NCBI GenBank assembly: GCA_947487385.1
Contig: CANKWU010000017.1
Coordinates: 1 to 38,170, forward strand
Source of the DNA: Spartobacteria bacterium
Lineage (GTDB): Bacteria > Verrucomicrobiota > Verrucomicrobiia > Chthoniobacterales > UBA6821
Direction of reading: 5' to 3'
DNA: 38,170 nucleotides
Shown here: positions 8,590 to 16,718 of the stretch, piece by piece
Numbering within the stretch: the first letter of the stretch is position 1
Layout: every line of letters starts with the position of its first letter
The notes under the pieces: generated by a model
What the model was told of the DNA's origin: nothing
The model's database searches: none
Seen by the model: the letters and a program-made list of their open reading frames with translations, nothing else
Translations under genes and position numbers: made by a program

Positions 8590-9573
8590 TTAGGATTTTG
8601 GAGCGCGGTGCTTAGGTTTCGGCATCGGCGTGGGAAGTGGCACCGGTTCGTTCTCCCCAGGCTTCGTTAGCAGCATCAGCTCTTCGGCAGCGATGCAGGT
8701 CCTGGCCGAAACGATCCCATTGACCGCCTTGCCGTCGCGAGAAGTGAAGCCGTCGTAGTTGTTAATGCTCGAAACCTGAGCCACGACATTGCCCGCGGCG
8801 TCGGTCACCGCTCCGCCACTAGACCCTGGGCAGTACTCGGCCGTCACCTCGACATGGAGTACCGGCTGATGCTTCTCATCGTAACGGTCGCGACTGATCC
8901 GGGCCACTTGTCCGCCCGTGAACATATAGGAGAATCCATCCGGATGGCTCATGCACCAGATCGGCTCACCCGGACGGACGCCTCCACGAAGCGGCAGGGA
9001 GGGAACCTTCAGGCCAGGAACCCTGATAAGGCAAGTGTCGGCTCGGTCGCTGGAAGCAATGATCTCGGTGACGGGGAAGACCTTTCCATCCTCCGTCACC
9101 GCAACGGCCTGAGCCTCTCGCATCATGGTCGGATCGATCGTCATCACGTGTAGCGACGTGGAAAGCGTCTCCGGGGCCACGGAAAAGGCGGTCGCCCCGA
9201 TCATGAAGCGCCACTTCTTGGAGTGCGGCTCCTGATAGCGTAATCCCATGGCGACCGTGCTGTGGCGGAGAGTTTCCGCTAGCTCGGTCGGTGAGTGGGG
9301 GCTCTCAGCCACTGCGGGAAGGGCCAACTCGGCACGACTCTTAGGCAGGCTCTTGGCAAGCTGCGTATAAGTGACAAGTTTACCCTCCTTGGCAAGGTGA
9401 TCGGCCTCCTTCCCGGCATCACTCTCGAAATGCTCATCCTCTACAATGTAGCGCGGATCCTTCTCCTGAGAAGCAACCTCAGGATTACTCGTCCCGTTTG
9501 TGCTGCTCGTGCCGTTCTGATGTTGCGCAAGCAACCCCGCACAGAGCAGGAAAAAAAGAAAGAGCGGCTTCAC
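8590..9573 (-). CDS. Secreted trypsin-like serine protease (S1C/HtrA-like fold, no PDZ)
   Basis: 327-residue exported protein. It begins with a signal peptide: lysine at position 2, then LFLFFLLCAGLLA. The nucleophile is visible in CPGSSGGAV (GxSGG type), the histidine in TSLHVMT and a candidate aspartate in SDRADTCLIRV, so a chymotrypsin-like triad is plausible. No PDZ domain follows; the C-terminus is a proline- and lysine-rich tail (PLPTPMPKPKHRAPKS). The start is set at a GTG (9573) because the signal peptide begins there and it lies ten bases after the mqnC stop. Upstream in-frame codons lie inside mqnC. It is the last gene of the cupin-exbBD-tonB-mqnC run. Role unknown; envelope protein quality control is one possibility. 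Confidence 0.8.
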   Translation of the reverse strand: MKPLFLFFLLCAGLLAQHQNGTSSTNGTSNPEVASQEKDPRYIVEDEHFESDAGKEADHLAKEGKLVTYTQLAKSLPKSRAELALPAVAESPHSPTELAETLRHSTVAMGLRYQEPHSKKWRFMIGATAFSVAPETLSTSLHVMTIDPTMMREAQAVAVTEDGKVFPVTEIIASSDRADTCLIRVPGLKVPSLPLRGGVRPGEPIWCMSHPDGFSYMFTGGQVARISRDRYDEKHQPVLHVEVTAEYCPGSSGGAVTDAAGNVVAQVSSINNYDGFTSRDGKAVNGIVSARTCIAAEELMLLTKPGENEPVPLPTPMPKPKHRAPKS

Positions 9574-9583
9574 AGAGCGCCGG

Positions 9584-10675
9584 TCAATCGACCAGCTGGT
9601 ACCAGTTGTTCCTACGGCGCGGAGTGTATCCGGCCTCGCGGATGAGCGTCTCAATCTCTTGGGACTCAAGTCTGAAACTGGTGCCGGCCTTGCTCACGAC
9701 ATTCTCTTCCATCATGACGCTTCCGAAGTCGTTCGCTCCGTATCGCAGCGCCACCTGGCCGATCTTGGGTCCTTGAGTGACCCAGGAACTCTGAACATTC
9801 GTGATATTATCGAGGAAGATACGAGAGAGAGCCTGCATCCGGAGATATTCCGCAGAACCGACCGGTTCGGCGCGGAGCTTCGTATTGTCGGGCTGGAAGG
9901 TCCAACAGATGAAAGCCGTGAAACCACCAGTCTCGTCCTGCTGGGCGCGGAGACGTCCGAGATGCTCGATCCGGTCCTCGAGCGTCTCGACATGGCCGAA
10001 CATCATCGTGGCACTGGAATTCAATCCCATGTTGTGAGCGATTTCCATCACCTTGAGCCACTCGTCGCTGTTGGCCTTCAGAGGTGCGATCCGATTACGA
10101 ACGCTATCAACTAGGATCTCTCCTCCCCCGCCGGGGATTGAACCGAGGCCTGCTTGCTTGAAGAGGCGTATTACTTCCTCCAGCGGCATCTTGAAGACTT
10201 CCGCAAAGTGGTTGAACTCCGGCGGACTGAACCCATGGATGTTCACATGAGGATACTTCTCCCGGATATGGGAGAGCAGGTCGATGTACCAATCAATCGT
10301 AAGAGAGGGATGGTGCCCACCCTGCATCAGGATCTGAATGCCTCCTGCGGCCGTAAGTTCATCCAGCTTCTGGTCGATCTCCTCATGAGTGATCACGTAG
10401 GAATCGGAATCCTTCTCGGTCCGGTAAAAAGCGCAGAACTTGCAATAAACATTACAGATGTTCGTGTAGTTGATGTTCCGGTCGATGATGTAGGTCACCA
10501 CATCATTCCCCGAACCGTCATAAGCCTCCGTCAGAGCGAGCTTTCTGCGGTGATCGGCCAAGGCACCAAGCTCCTCCAGCGGTAGCCGATAGAGCTCCAG
10601 AGCATCGGCGGGCGAAATGCGTTCCCCTTCGATGACTCGATCAATCAGTCTCTCGGATGCGACAGCAATAGGCAT
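9584..10675 (-). CDS. mqnC: Cyclic dehypoxanthinyl futalosine synthase (MqnC)
   Basis: Radical SAM enzyme of the futalosine pathway for menaquinone. It cyclises dehypoxanthine futalosine to the cyclic form. The protein is 363 residues. The cluster-binding C74-x3-C78-x2-C81 is visible in ICNVYCKFCAF, preceded by the family-typical IIDRNINYTN. Other family segments are IQILMQGGHHP, HGFSPPEF, GLGSIPGGGGEIL, MMFGHVE and the C-terminal AGTSFRLESQEIE with AGYTPRRRN. The ATG at 10675 has AGAGAAG just upstream, one of the few good ribosome binding sites in the window. The pathway implies menaquinone as the quinone partner of complex I encoded at the left edge. Confidence 0.96.
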   Translation of the reverse strand: MPIAVASERLIDRVIEGERISPADALELYRLPLEELGALADHRRKLALTEAYDGSGNDVVTYIIDRNINYTNICNVYCKFCAFYRTEKDSDSYVITHEEIDQKLDELTAAGGIQILMQGGHHPSLTIDWYIDLLSHIREKYPHVNIHGFSPPEFNHFAEVFKMPLEEVIRLFKQAGLGSIPGGGGEILVDSVRNRIAPLKANSDEWLKVMEIAHNMGLNSSATMMFGHVETLEDRIEHLGRLRAQQDETGGFTAFICWTFQPDNTKLRAEPVGSAEYLRMQALSRIFLDNITNVQSSWVTQGPKIGQVALRYGANDFGSVMMEENVVSKAGTSFRLESQEIETLIREAGYTPRRRNNWYQLVD

Positions 10676-10705
10676 AGCTTCTCTATCATCACTCGATGAT
10701 GCGAC

Positions 10706-11872
10706 TTACTCCAACTCGAAATTAATGTTGATCGTGTATCCGCTGTCCGATCCCATTTTCTCGGGAACTGGGGCGATCTGAATGACCTTGCGAGCGGCTT
10801 CTAGGACCGACTGATCCATAACGGGGTTACCGCTCGGTTTTGCCAGCGAGAAGTCGCTGATCGTGCCATCGCGCTGGATGGTGATCTTCAGGACGGTGGC
10901 AAAGTCATGGCGATGCTCGGTCGATATCGAGGTCGGTTGCTCCCACTGGCTGTAGAATCGGTCATGGATCAGGCTGTGATAGGCATCGATGGTTCCAGGA
11001 TCAGCACCGTTACCACCCGATCCGCCGGCGCCAGTTCCCCCACCCTTGGAGGCAAGGAAGGCTGCCTTGGCATCGGAGTTGCCTGAGCCTTCACCCTTTG
11101 CCGAAGAGGATTTCTTAGTGTCGCTGGAGCTCTTCTTGGAGCCTTCAGAGGATTTCTCAGCGCTTTGGGAGGAGGCCTTTTTGTGAGGATGATCCTCGTC
11201 ATCGTTGTCCTCTTTCTCTGACTTCTCTGTTTTCTCTAACTTGGGAGAGGGCTTTGGCGTTGCCTTGGCTTTTGATTCAGATTTTGGCGCAGGAGTAGGA
11301 GTATGCTTCGGCTTGGCGGGGGTATGATGAGGGGAGGCCTTCGGTGTTGGCTTCGGCGTTACCTTAGGGGAAGGCTTGGGGGTCGGTTTTTCCTCCGGCT
11401 CAGGAGTCGGCTCCGGCGTCTCCTCGGGAGTGGCCGTGGGAGTTGGTTTGGGTGTCGGCGTTGGAGTTGCCGTAGGCGTAGGCGTAGGCGTGGGGGTCGG
11501 CGTAGGCGTAGGCGTAGGCGTAGGCGTAGGCGTAGGCGTAGGGGTGGCCAAGGAAATCTCGGAAGGAGGCTCGGGTATCTGGGGGGGCCTTTTTTCGTTC
11601 TCCTGGAGAGGAATAGGCGTGGGGTGTGATTTCGTGACGAGGGGTTGCTCTGGCTCTTCTTTTGGCTCTTGTTTTTCCAATGGGGACTTGATGACAGGCA
11701 CAGCGGTATTTTCCTGCGGGGCCGAGAAGGAGCCTGTCTCCATCCAGGTGAGCTGACCGGAGGGTTTCTTGATCGGTCTGTTAAAGAACCAAATGAGTCC
11801 TCCAATCAGGAGAACATGAATGAGAGCAACGACGATAAGCGCCCTGCGGAAGCGGGGTTCTTGCACACTCAT
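10706..11872 (-). CDS. tonB: TonB-family energy transducer with long Thr-Pro repeat
   Basis: 388-residue periplasm-spanning protein that couples the ExbB-ExbD proton motor to outer-membrane transporters. A single membrane anchor lies at residues ~10-29 (ALIVVALIHVLLIGGLIWFF). A very long low-complexity spacer follows: alternating Thr-Pro, then Pro/Lys/Thr/Glu, then Ser/Lys/Asp stretches. The last ~95 residues form a TonB/TolA-like C-terminal domain (DRFYSQW, FSLAKPSGNPVMDQSVLEAARKV, ININFELE). The spacer is long enough to cross the periplasm as an extended rod. The Thr-Pro run is encoded by a perfect hexanucleotide repeat. The partner could be a TonB receptor or, TolA-like, the cell envelope. 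It directly follows exbD with a six-base gap. Confidence 0.85.
   Translation of the reverse strand: MSVQEPRFRRALIVVALIHVLLIGGLIWFFNRPIKKPSGQLTWMETGSFSAPQENTAVPVIKSPLEKQEPKEEPEQPLVTKSHPTPIPLQENEKRPPQIPEPPSEISLATPTPTPTPTPTPTPTPTPTPTPTPTATPTPTPKPTPTATPEETPEPTPEPEEKPTPKPSPKVTPKPTPKASPHHTPAKPKHTPTPAPKSESKAKATPKPSPKLEKTEKSEKEDNDDEDHPHKKASSQSAEKSSEGSKKSSSDTKKSSSAKGEGSGNSDAKAAFLASKGGGTGAGGSGGNGADPGTIDAYHSLIHDRFYSQWEQPTSISTEHRHDFATVLKITIQRDGTISDFSLAKPSGNPVMDQSVLEAARKVIQIAPVPEKMGSDSGYTININFELE
11471..11546 (-). repeat. Hexanucleotide microsatellite coding for (Thr-Pro)n in tonB
   Basis: GGCGTA is repeated perfectly seven times at 11499-11540, with less perfect copies on the left from 11471. Read on the minus strand each unit gives one Thr-Pro pair. 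Being six bases long, copy-number slippage would change linker length without a frameshift. Confidence 0.9.
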
Positions 11873-11878
11873 CGGAGG

Positions 11879-12307
11879 CTATTGCTTAGATCCCTGAGCA
11901 TCAGGCCGGGTCATGACGCCGACTTTTGAAATTCCGGCCTTGTGAAGCAGATCCATGACACGCACGAAATTTTGGACAGGGAGATCCCGGTCGGGCCGCA
12001 CAACGACAGCAAGGTTCGGTTGCTCCTGCTTAAGAGAAGCCAGACGGGCCTCAAGATCCGTCGCGGTCACGATCTGCTCGTTCAGCTTGATGACATCATT
12101 CCTATCTACCGAGATGGTCTGAACCTGCGAGGGGTTCACTTCGGACTTAGCCGTCGAGCTGCTCGGAACGATCAGGTCCATGCTGTTCTCCATGAGCGGC
12201 GTCGTGATCATGAAGATGATCAGCAGAACGAACGCTAGATCAAGCAGTGGGGTCACATTCAGCTCGCTGAGTGTGTGCAGTGCGTTGCGGTCCGAGAATC
12301 TACGCAT
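11879..12307 (-). CDS. exbD: ExbD/TolR-family biopolymer transport protein
   Basis: 142-residue stator-type protein of the TonB motor, with a single N-terminal membrane helix and a periplasmic domain. The conserved membrane aspartate is D23 in VTPLLDLAFVLLIIFMIT, the proton-carrying residue of the family. The periplasmic part is about residues 45-135 (NLAVVVRPDRDLPVQNFVRVMDLLHKAGI). It lies 21 bases after exbB and six bases before tonB on the same strand, so the three are surely one transcription unit. Confidence 0.93.
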   Translation of the reverse strand: MRRFSDRNALHTLSELNVTPLLDLAFVLLIIFMITTPLMENSMDLIVPSSSTAKSEVNPSQVQTISVDRNDVIKLNEQIVTATDLEARLASLKQEQPNLAVVVRPDRDLPVQNFVRVMDLLHKAGISKVGVMTRPDAQGSKQ

Positions 12308-12328
12308 GGAATTTCTTTTAGCGCTTGA

Positions 12329-13063
12329 TTAGCCGTTGCGGCTGCCATGGGTGACGTAGCGGTGCTCGATTTGGCTGGAGAGTTCGGCGGCGAAGTTGTC
12401 GCAGGAAACGATCATCCCACGGACGCTGGTCACCAGGAAATTGTAACCAAACATGGCGGGGATCGCGACAAGCAGTCCCGTCACCGTGGTGATGAGGGCG
12501 CCGGAGACACCGGGCGCCATGGCTGCAAGGCTGGCACTTCCCGATGCGGCAATCCCGCCGAAAGCATCCATGACTCCCCAGACAGTCCCGAGCAGACCGA
12601 CAAACGGAGCACCGCTCACCGCCGTCGAGAGGATGATCATCTGTGATTCGAGCTTCAGCGACGACTCGCCGACGGCACGCTCCATCGCAGCCTGAACAGA
12701 TCGCATCTGGGCGGGGGTGATACGTTCCGCATATTTCAGACGCGACTTAAACGACTCATCGACCTCGGTGGAGCCGAGCACCTGGAAGCAGAGCTCCTCG
12801 CAACCTGCCTGATAAATCTCAAATAGAGGAGAACCCTCAAACTCCAGGCCGGTCTCAAAAATATTCAGCGGCTCGCGATCCCGATGGAACAGCGCCATGA
12901 AACGCTCGGATTGCTTCTTGGCAAAGCTCAGGACTCGGATCTTGGTGATCATCACCGACCAGCTGAAAATCGAACCCACGAAAAGCACAAGCAACACTGC
13001 CTTTCCCTCGGGTGTCGACTCGAGGAAGGCATAGACGATTCCGCTACCGAGCAATAAAGACAT
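12329..13063 (-). CDS. exbB: ExbB/TolQ/MotA-family proton channel protein
   Basis: 244-residue inner-membrane protein forming the pentameric channel around ExbD. Three membrane helices are visible: about residues 19-40, 142-170 (STAVSGAPFVGLLGTVWGVMDAFGG) and 186-212 (GVSGALITTVTGLLVAIPAMFGYNF). The last two carry the conserved GLLGTVWG and GxxxALxTTxxGLxVAIPA patterns. The cytoplasmic loop lies between helices 1 and 2. It starts three bases after the cupin gene ends. Confidence 0.93.
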   Translation of the reverse strand: MSLLLGSGIVYAFLESTPEGKAVLLVLFVGSIFSWSVMITKIRVLSFAKKQSERFMALFHRDREPLNIFETGLEFEGSPLFEIYQAGCEELCFQVLGSTEVDESFKSRLKYAERITPAQMRSVQAAMERAVGESSLKLESQMIILSTAVSGAPFVGLLGTVWGVMDAFGGIAASGSASLAAMAPGVSGALITTVTGLLVAIPAMFGYNFLVTSVRGMIVSCDNFAAELSSQIEHRYVTHGSRNG

Positions 13064-13066
13064 GGT

Positions 13067-13579
13067 TCAAAGAATCACGGTTTCCTGGGGATAGGTAAAC
13101 TCCAGAATCACTTCCGCGTGCTGTGGAAAGAGCTCTAGCAGAGCTAAACGCGAGGGCATCTCGAAATCCGCAAAGTCAAATCCCGGAGCCACCGTGCAAC
13201 CGGTCAGCGCGGAACCGCCGTCCAGAGGCCGGGCCGCCTGCCACCACCCCGACGGCACGACATACTGCGGTTGATGTCCGACCGTGAGATCCGGGCCCAG
13301 GATAATTTTCTCCAGCCCGCCTTCCGACGAGATCATCACTAATTCGAGCGGGGCTCCTCCATAGTGGTGCCAGCACTCGTCAGCCGCCACACGGTGAAGA
13401 GCTGAAAAAGCACCCTCCGGGAGAAGAAAATAGATGGCCGTACTGGCAGAGCGCTGCCTTCCATCGGAGAGCATAACGCTCTCCTTGGAGCGGAAGGTCT
13501 CGGCATAATACCCCCCCTCGGGGTGAGGGTTCAGCCCGAGTCGCGTGATGACCTCTTCGATATTGAGCTTGCTGGACAC
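13067..13579 (-). CDS. Cupin, DUF985 family
   Basis: 170-residue single-domain cupin of the DUF985 (cupin_5) family, whose biochemical role is unknown. The family-typical opening LGLNPHPEGGYYAETFRS is present at about residues 14-31, followed by SASTAIYFLLP and FSALHRVAADECWHHYGG, with histidines that may bind metal. The start is a GTG at 13579, since no ATG exists before the conserved opening; AGAAAG directly abuts it, closer than a normal ribosome binding site. It is the first gene of the run leading to exbB-exbD-tonB-mqnC. A functional link to that system is not evident. Confidence 0.85.
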   Translation of the reverse strand: MSSKLNIEEVITRLGLNPHPEGGYYAETFRSKESVMLSDGRQRSASTAIYFLLPEGAFSALHRVAADECWHHYGGAPLELVMISSEGGLEKIILGPDLTVGHQPQYVVPSGWWQAARPLDGGSALTGCTVAPGFDFADFEMPSRLALLELFPQHAEVILEFTYPQETVIL

Positions 13580-13689
13580 CTTTCTATCATCCTCTTACTT
13601 CTCCTCAGAACAAGGGTGAAGTCGGCATTTCACTTACTTACCTCGAATGCAGCTTTGCCATGTGGGGGAGAGCCCGATATCAAGAGGGG

Positions 13690-14652
13690 ATGCCCCGTCA
13701 TGCCAATCTGGCCCCGGTACTTTCCGCCCTTGTCCTTGCCTGTACCCTTGCCTGTTTTGCCACTTTGCTGCGCGCGGCGGATCAACCGGCGACACCGAGT
13801 AATCAGGCCTCTCTCCCATCATCCAATTTACCCCTGCCGTCCTCTCCTGCCCCCTCAGAGAACCGCTACGACATCCTCTCCAAGATGATCACCCCGATGG
13901 CAGGCATCCTACTCGGTGGGAGCCAGAGCAGCGATCGTGCCCTGATGCTGAGAGCCACGGTTGATCAGGTAGCGGGCCGTCTCCCCCAAGTGATCAAGGG
14001 AGCACCTTTTACTGCCAAGATCGAGTATCCCGGCAGGATTCGCATTGAGGCTCCGGTGATGGGAGAGACTCTCACGGTCTGTCGTAATGGCAACCAGGTC
14101 TGGGCTGTGCCAGGAGCTAAGATCGAGTTCCTGCTCAGTCAGTTTAAGCAGAAGCCACAACTCCAGCAGAAGAGTAACGCCCCTCTTCAGCTTCCCTTCA
14201 CGGCACAGCAAGCGGTTCTTCTTCCGGCACTCTTTCAGCTCGACCAGTCCCGGGAGGTCGCTGATATCGGCGGCAGTTCCTGCCGAGTCATCTCGGGCGC
14301 CCTGATCCCCGAAGTGGCGAAGGGGGCCAAAGCGGAGGATTTCTCGGCGAAGCTCTGGATCTGCTCCGACTACACGCCGAAGCGGATCGACATCCGGCGA
14401 AGTGACTTTGCCATGTCCTTTCTTATCGGAGAGCTTTCTTATTCCTCTGGATTCCCAGCGTCCACTTGGCAGCCGCCCGAGGGGGCCAAGGATATCTATC
14501 GGGGCGATGCCGCCCAACTCGAGCAACTCCTCTATGTCCTGATGAACTCTCTCCAGATGGGTGCCCAAGACAAACCATGGCTCAGTGAACCAGCACAGAG
14601 CGCTCTGGGCATGCCCGGACTGCCATCGACGAGTGGCCCATTAAACCGTTAA
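13690..14652 (+). CDS. Exported protein of unknown function, possibly LolA-fold
   Basis: 320 residues from the chosen ATG; an earlier in-frame ATG lies at 13660. The N-terminus looks like a signal peptide (APVLSALVLACTLACFATLLRAA) followed by a Ser/Pro-rich linker. The middle part (FTAKIEYPGRIRIEAPVMG, then VCRNGNQVWAVPGAKIEFLL) reads like the beta-strands of LolA-type or outer-membrane lipoprotein-sorting proteins. A later segment has a Cys pair (SSCRVI and KLWICSD). The C-terminus is Gly/Pro/Ser-rich. I do not recognise a named family, and the LolA comparison is only an impression from the strand pattern. It is divergent from the cupin gene and followed by a clear terminator. Confidence 0.6.
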   Translation: MPRHANLAPVLSALVLACTLACFATLLRAADQPATPSNQASLPSSNLPLPSSPAPSENRYDILSKMITPMAGILLGGSQSSDRALMLRATVDQVAGRLPQVIKGAPFTAKIEYPGRIRIEAPVMGETLTVCRNGNQVWAVPGAKIEFLLSQFKQKPQLQQKSNAPLQLPFTAQQAVLLPALFQLDQSREVADIGGSSCRVISGALIPEVAKGAKAEDFSAKLWICSDYTPKRIDIRRSDFAMSFLIGELSYSSGFPASTWQPPEGAKDIYRGDAAQLEQLLYVLMNSLQMGAQDKPWLSEPAQSALGMPGLPSTSGPLNR

Positions 14653-14674
14653 AAAGGTTGAAGAGGTTAAAGCG
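14648..14674 (+). repeat. Tandem 9-bp array GTTRAARNG
   Basis: Three adjacent units (GTTAAAAAG, GTTGAAGAG, GTTAAAGCG) overlap the stop codon of the upstream gene and are followed by GTTAGACGT. They are inverted relative to the array at 14709-14748, so the two can pair around the terminator. Confidence 0.65.
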
Positions 14675-14698
14675 GTTAGACGTTGATGCCGCTTTTTT
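14669..14698 (+). terminator. Rho-independent terminator
   Basis: AAAGCGG (14669-14675) pairs perfectly with CCGCTTT (14689-14695) around a 13-base loop, and three more T residues follow. It lies 17 bases after the stop of the exported protein gene. Confidence 0.65.
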
Positions 14699-14708
14699 CG
14701 TTCTCTGC

Positions 14709-14748
14709 CTTTCCATCTTTCCACCTTTTAACCTTTCCACCTTTTAAC
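14709..14748 (-). repeat. Tandem 8-bp array CTTTYYAY
   Basis: Five adjacent 8-base units read CTTTCCAT, CTTTCCAC, CTTTTAAC, CTTTCCAC, CTTTTAAC. The array ends 17 bases before the uup start and forms the pyrimidine-rich leader of that gene. Confidence 0.7.
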
Positions 14749-14765
14749 TTTTCTCCATTTTCTCC

Positions 14766-16577
14766 ATGCCTCTTCTTCAACTCCAACAAGTCACCCTCCG
14801 CTACACGGACATTCCGCTTCTCGATAAAGTCGACCTGCAGATCGATCCCGGTGAGCGCGTCTGCCTGGTAGGACGCAACGGCACCGGCAAGACCAGCATC
14901 ATGCGAGTCATCTCCGGTGAGGAAAAACCCCAGTCCGGAGACATCACCAAGCCAAACGGAGTCGTCTTGACCAGACTCCCGCAGGAAGTACCGGACGGCA
15001 TCGCCGGCACGGTCTATGAAGTCATTCATGCTGGTCTCAGGATCGGCGGCACCGAGGAAGACTGGGAGGCAGACGTGCGCGTCGAGGATTTGATGGAGGA
15101 GATGAAACTTCCCCCTGAAAAAGAGTTCCAGAGTCTCTCGGGTGGAATGAAGCGTCGAGTACTCCTCGCCCGCGCTCTGGTGGGTCAGCCCGATGTTCTG
15201 CTGCTTGACGAACCAACCAACCATCTCGACCTTGAGTCGATCCTCTGGCTCGAAAACTTCCTGCTGAAGGTCCGGCCAACCCTCTTCTTCGTGACTCACG
15301 ACCGTGCCTTCCTCAGGAAACTTTCGACCCGCATCGTTGAGCTCGATCGAGGGAGTCTTACCAGCTGGGCCTGCGACTACGACACCTACCTTGAGCGCAA
15401 GGGGGCCTTCCTCGATGCCGAGGAGAAGCAATGGGCCGCCTTTGACAAGAAACTTGCCCAGGAGGAGGCGTGGATCCGTCAAGGAGTGAAGGCCCGCCGT
15501 ACAAGGAACGAAGGTCGTGTCCGCGCCTTGAAATCCCTGCGTGCAGAACGAGGCAAGCGTCGCGAGCGTGTCGGCTCAGCCAAGATCGAGATTCAGGAGG
15601 CCGGCTCCTCCGGACAGAAAGTCATCGAGGCAAAGAACATTAGCTTTCATTACGGAAATCACCCGATCGTCAGTGACTTCACCGCGACACTCTGGAAAGG
15701 GGATAAAATCGGGATCATCGGTCCCAATGGAGCGGGCAAGACGACCCTGCTGAAAATGCTGCTTGGAAGGCTGGAGCCGACGGATGGGTCCGTGAAGCTG
15801 GGTACCAAGCTCCAGGTCGTTTATCTGGACCAGCTCCGCGACCAGATCGACGGCGAGAAGAGCCTGGGTCAGAACGTCGCTGGAGATGCCGAGACCGTGA
15901 CCTTCCAGGGAAGACCTGTCCATATCCATACCTACCTGAAGGATTTCCTATTTCCCTCCGATCGGATCCGGATGCCTGCCAAGATGCTCTCAGGTGGAGA
16001 GAGGAACCGCCTCCTGCTGGCGCGCCTCTTTCTCCAACCGGCGAATGTCCTCGTGCTGGATGAGCCGACCAACGACCTCGACGCCGAGACCCTGGAACTT
16101 CTCGAGGAGCTCCTTGTCGGATACGAGGGAACGCTTCTTGTCGTCTCCCATGACCGCGCCTTCCTGGACAATGTGGTGACCAGCACCTACGTCTTCGAGG
16201 GGAATGGCCGTATCACCGAATTTGCCGGCGGCTACGAAGACTGGGTCAGCCAGCGCCGCGAGTTGGATCGCGTTGCCTCACTGCCCGTCGCCACATCACA
16301 GGTTATCGATGCCCCGAAGCCTGGAAAGACTGAGAAGGGACGCAAGTTCCTCAATCGAGAACAAAAGGAACTCGACGAGCTTCCCGCGAAGATCGAGGAA
16401 CTCGAGGCCAAACAGGCAGAGCTGTCCGAACGACTAGCCGATCCGACTCTCTACCAGAGCAAGGGCGGGGAATTTCAGAAGGTGGAGCGGGAGCTAAATC
16501 AGCTTCACCAGACCATTGAAAAGACCATAGCCCGCTGGGAGGAACTGGAGGCTCTCAGGGTCGAGCTTGCGAGCTAG
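14766..16577 (+). CDS. uup: ABC-F ATPase, Uup type
   Basis: 603-residue soluble ABC-F protein with two ATP-binding cassettes and no membrane domain. Domain 1 has Walker A GRNGTGKTS, signature LSGGMKRR and Walker B VLLLDEPTNHLD. Domain 2 has GPNGAGKTT, LSGGERNR and VLVLDEPTNDLD. The linker motif RQGVKARRTRNEGRVRALKSLR and the C-terminal coiled-coil (EQKELDELPAKIEELEAKQAEL onward) are characteristic of Uup rather than EttA. Uup is known to act on ribosomes and to influence precise excision of transposons in E. coli. The leader lacks a Shine-Dalgarno sequence. The right-hand neighbour is the integron-like region. Confidence 0.93.
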   Translation: MPLLQLQQVTLRYTDIPLLDKVDLQIDPGERVCLVGRNGTGKTSIMRVISGEEKPQSGDITKPNGVVLTRLPQEVPDGIAGTVYEVIHAGLRIGGTEEDWEADVRVEDLMEEMKLPPEKEFQSLSGGMKRRVLLARALVGQPDVLLLDEPTNHLDLESILWLENFLLKVRPTLFFVTHDRAFLRKLSTRIVELDRGSLTSWACDYDTYLERKGAFLDAEEKQWAAFDKKLAQEEAWIRQGVKARRTRNEGRVRALKSLRAERGKRRERVGSAKIEIQEAGSSGQKVIEAKNISFHYGNHPIVSDFTATLWKGDKIGIIGPNGAGKTTLLKMLLGRLEPTDGSVKLGTKLQVVYLDQLRDQIDGEKSLGQNVAGDAETVTFQGRPVHIHTYLKDFLFPSDRIRMPAKMLSGGERNRLLLARLFLQPANVLVLDEPTNDLDAETLELLEELLVGYEGTLLVVSHDRAFLDNVVTSTYVFEGNGRITEFAGGYEDWVSQRRELDRVASLPVATSQVIDAPKPGKTEKGRKFLNREQKELDELPAKIEELEAKQAELSERLADPTLYQSKGGEFQKVERELNQLHQTIEKTIARWEELEALRVELAS

Positions 16578-16584
16578 TTATAAA

Positions 16585-16600
16585 GGGATTCAGGGATTCA
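16585..16600 (+). repeat. Two tandem GGGATTCA units
   Basis: GGGATTCA is perfectly duplicated eight bases after the uup stop. It is another member of the short tandem intergenic repeats of this window. Confidence 0.5.
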
Positions 16601-16643
16601 GACTGAAGGTTGGAAATCAACGAGTTATCAATCATCCTTTAAA

Positions 16644-16702
16644 CTAACATATGTATTCCATTATTCCAATATGATGACACGTCATTCTAAAATACGTTAG
16701 CA
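16644..16702 (+). repeat. Left boundary site, degenerate attC or attI-like
   Basis: CTAAC (16644-16648) is inverse to GTTAG (16696-16700), with TAT/ATA extending the arms after one mismatch. A palindromic centre ATGAC-AC-GTCAT is at 16674-16685. The centre is off-middle, so this is not a typical attC. The GTTAGCA box only partly fits GTTRRRY. It could be an attI-like or decayed attC site. Confidence 0.4.
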
Positions 16703-16718
16703 GAAAAAATGACACTCT

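Noticed and set aside
11303-11756. Long plus-strand frames full of Gly-Val or Arg opposite tonB
   Set aside because: They are shadows of the hexanucleotide and Pro/Thr-rich coding sequence of tonB on the minus strand.
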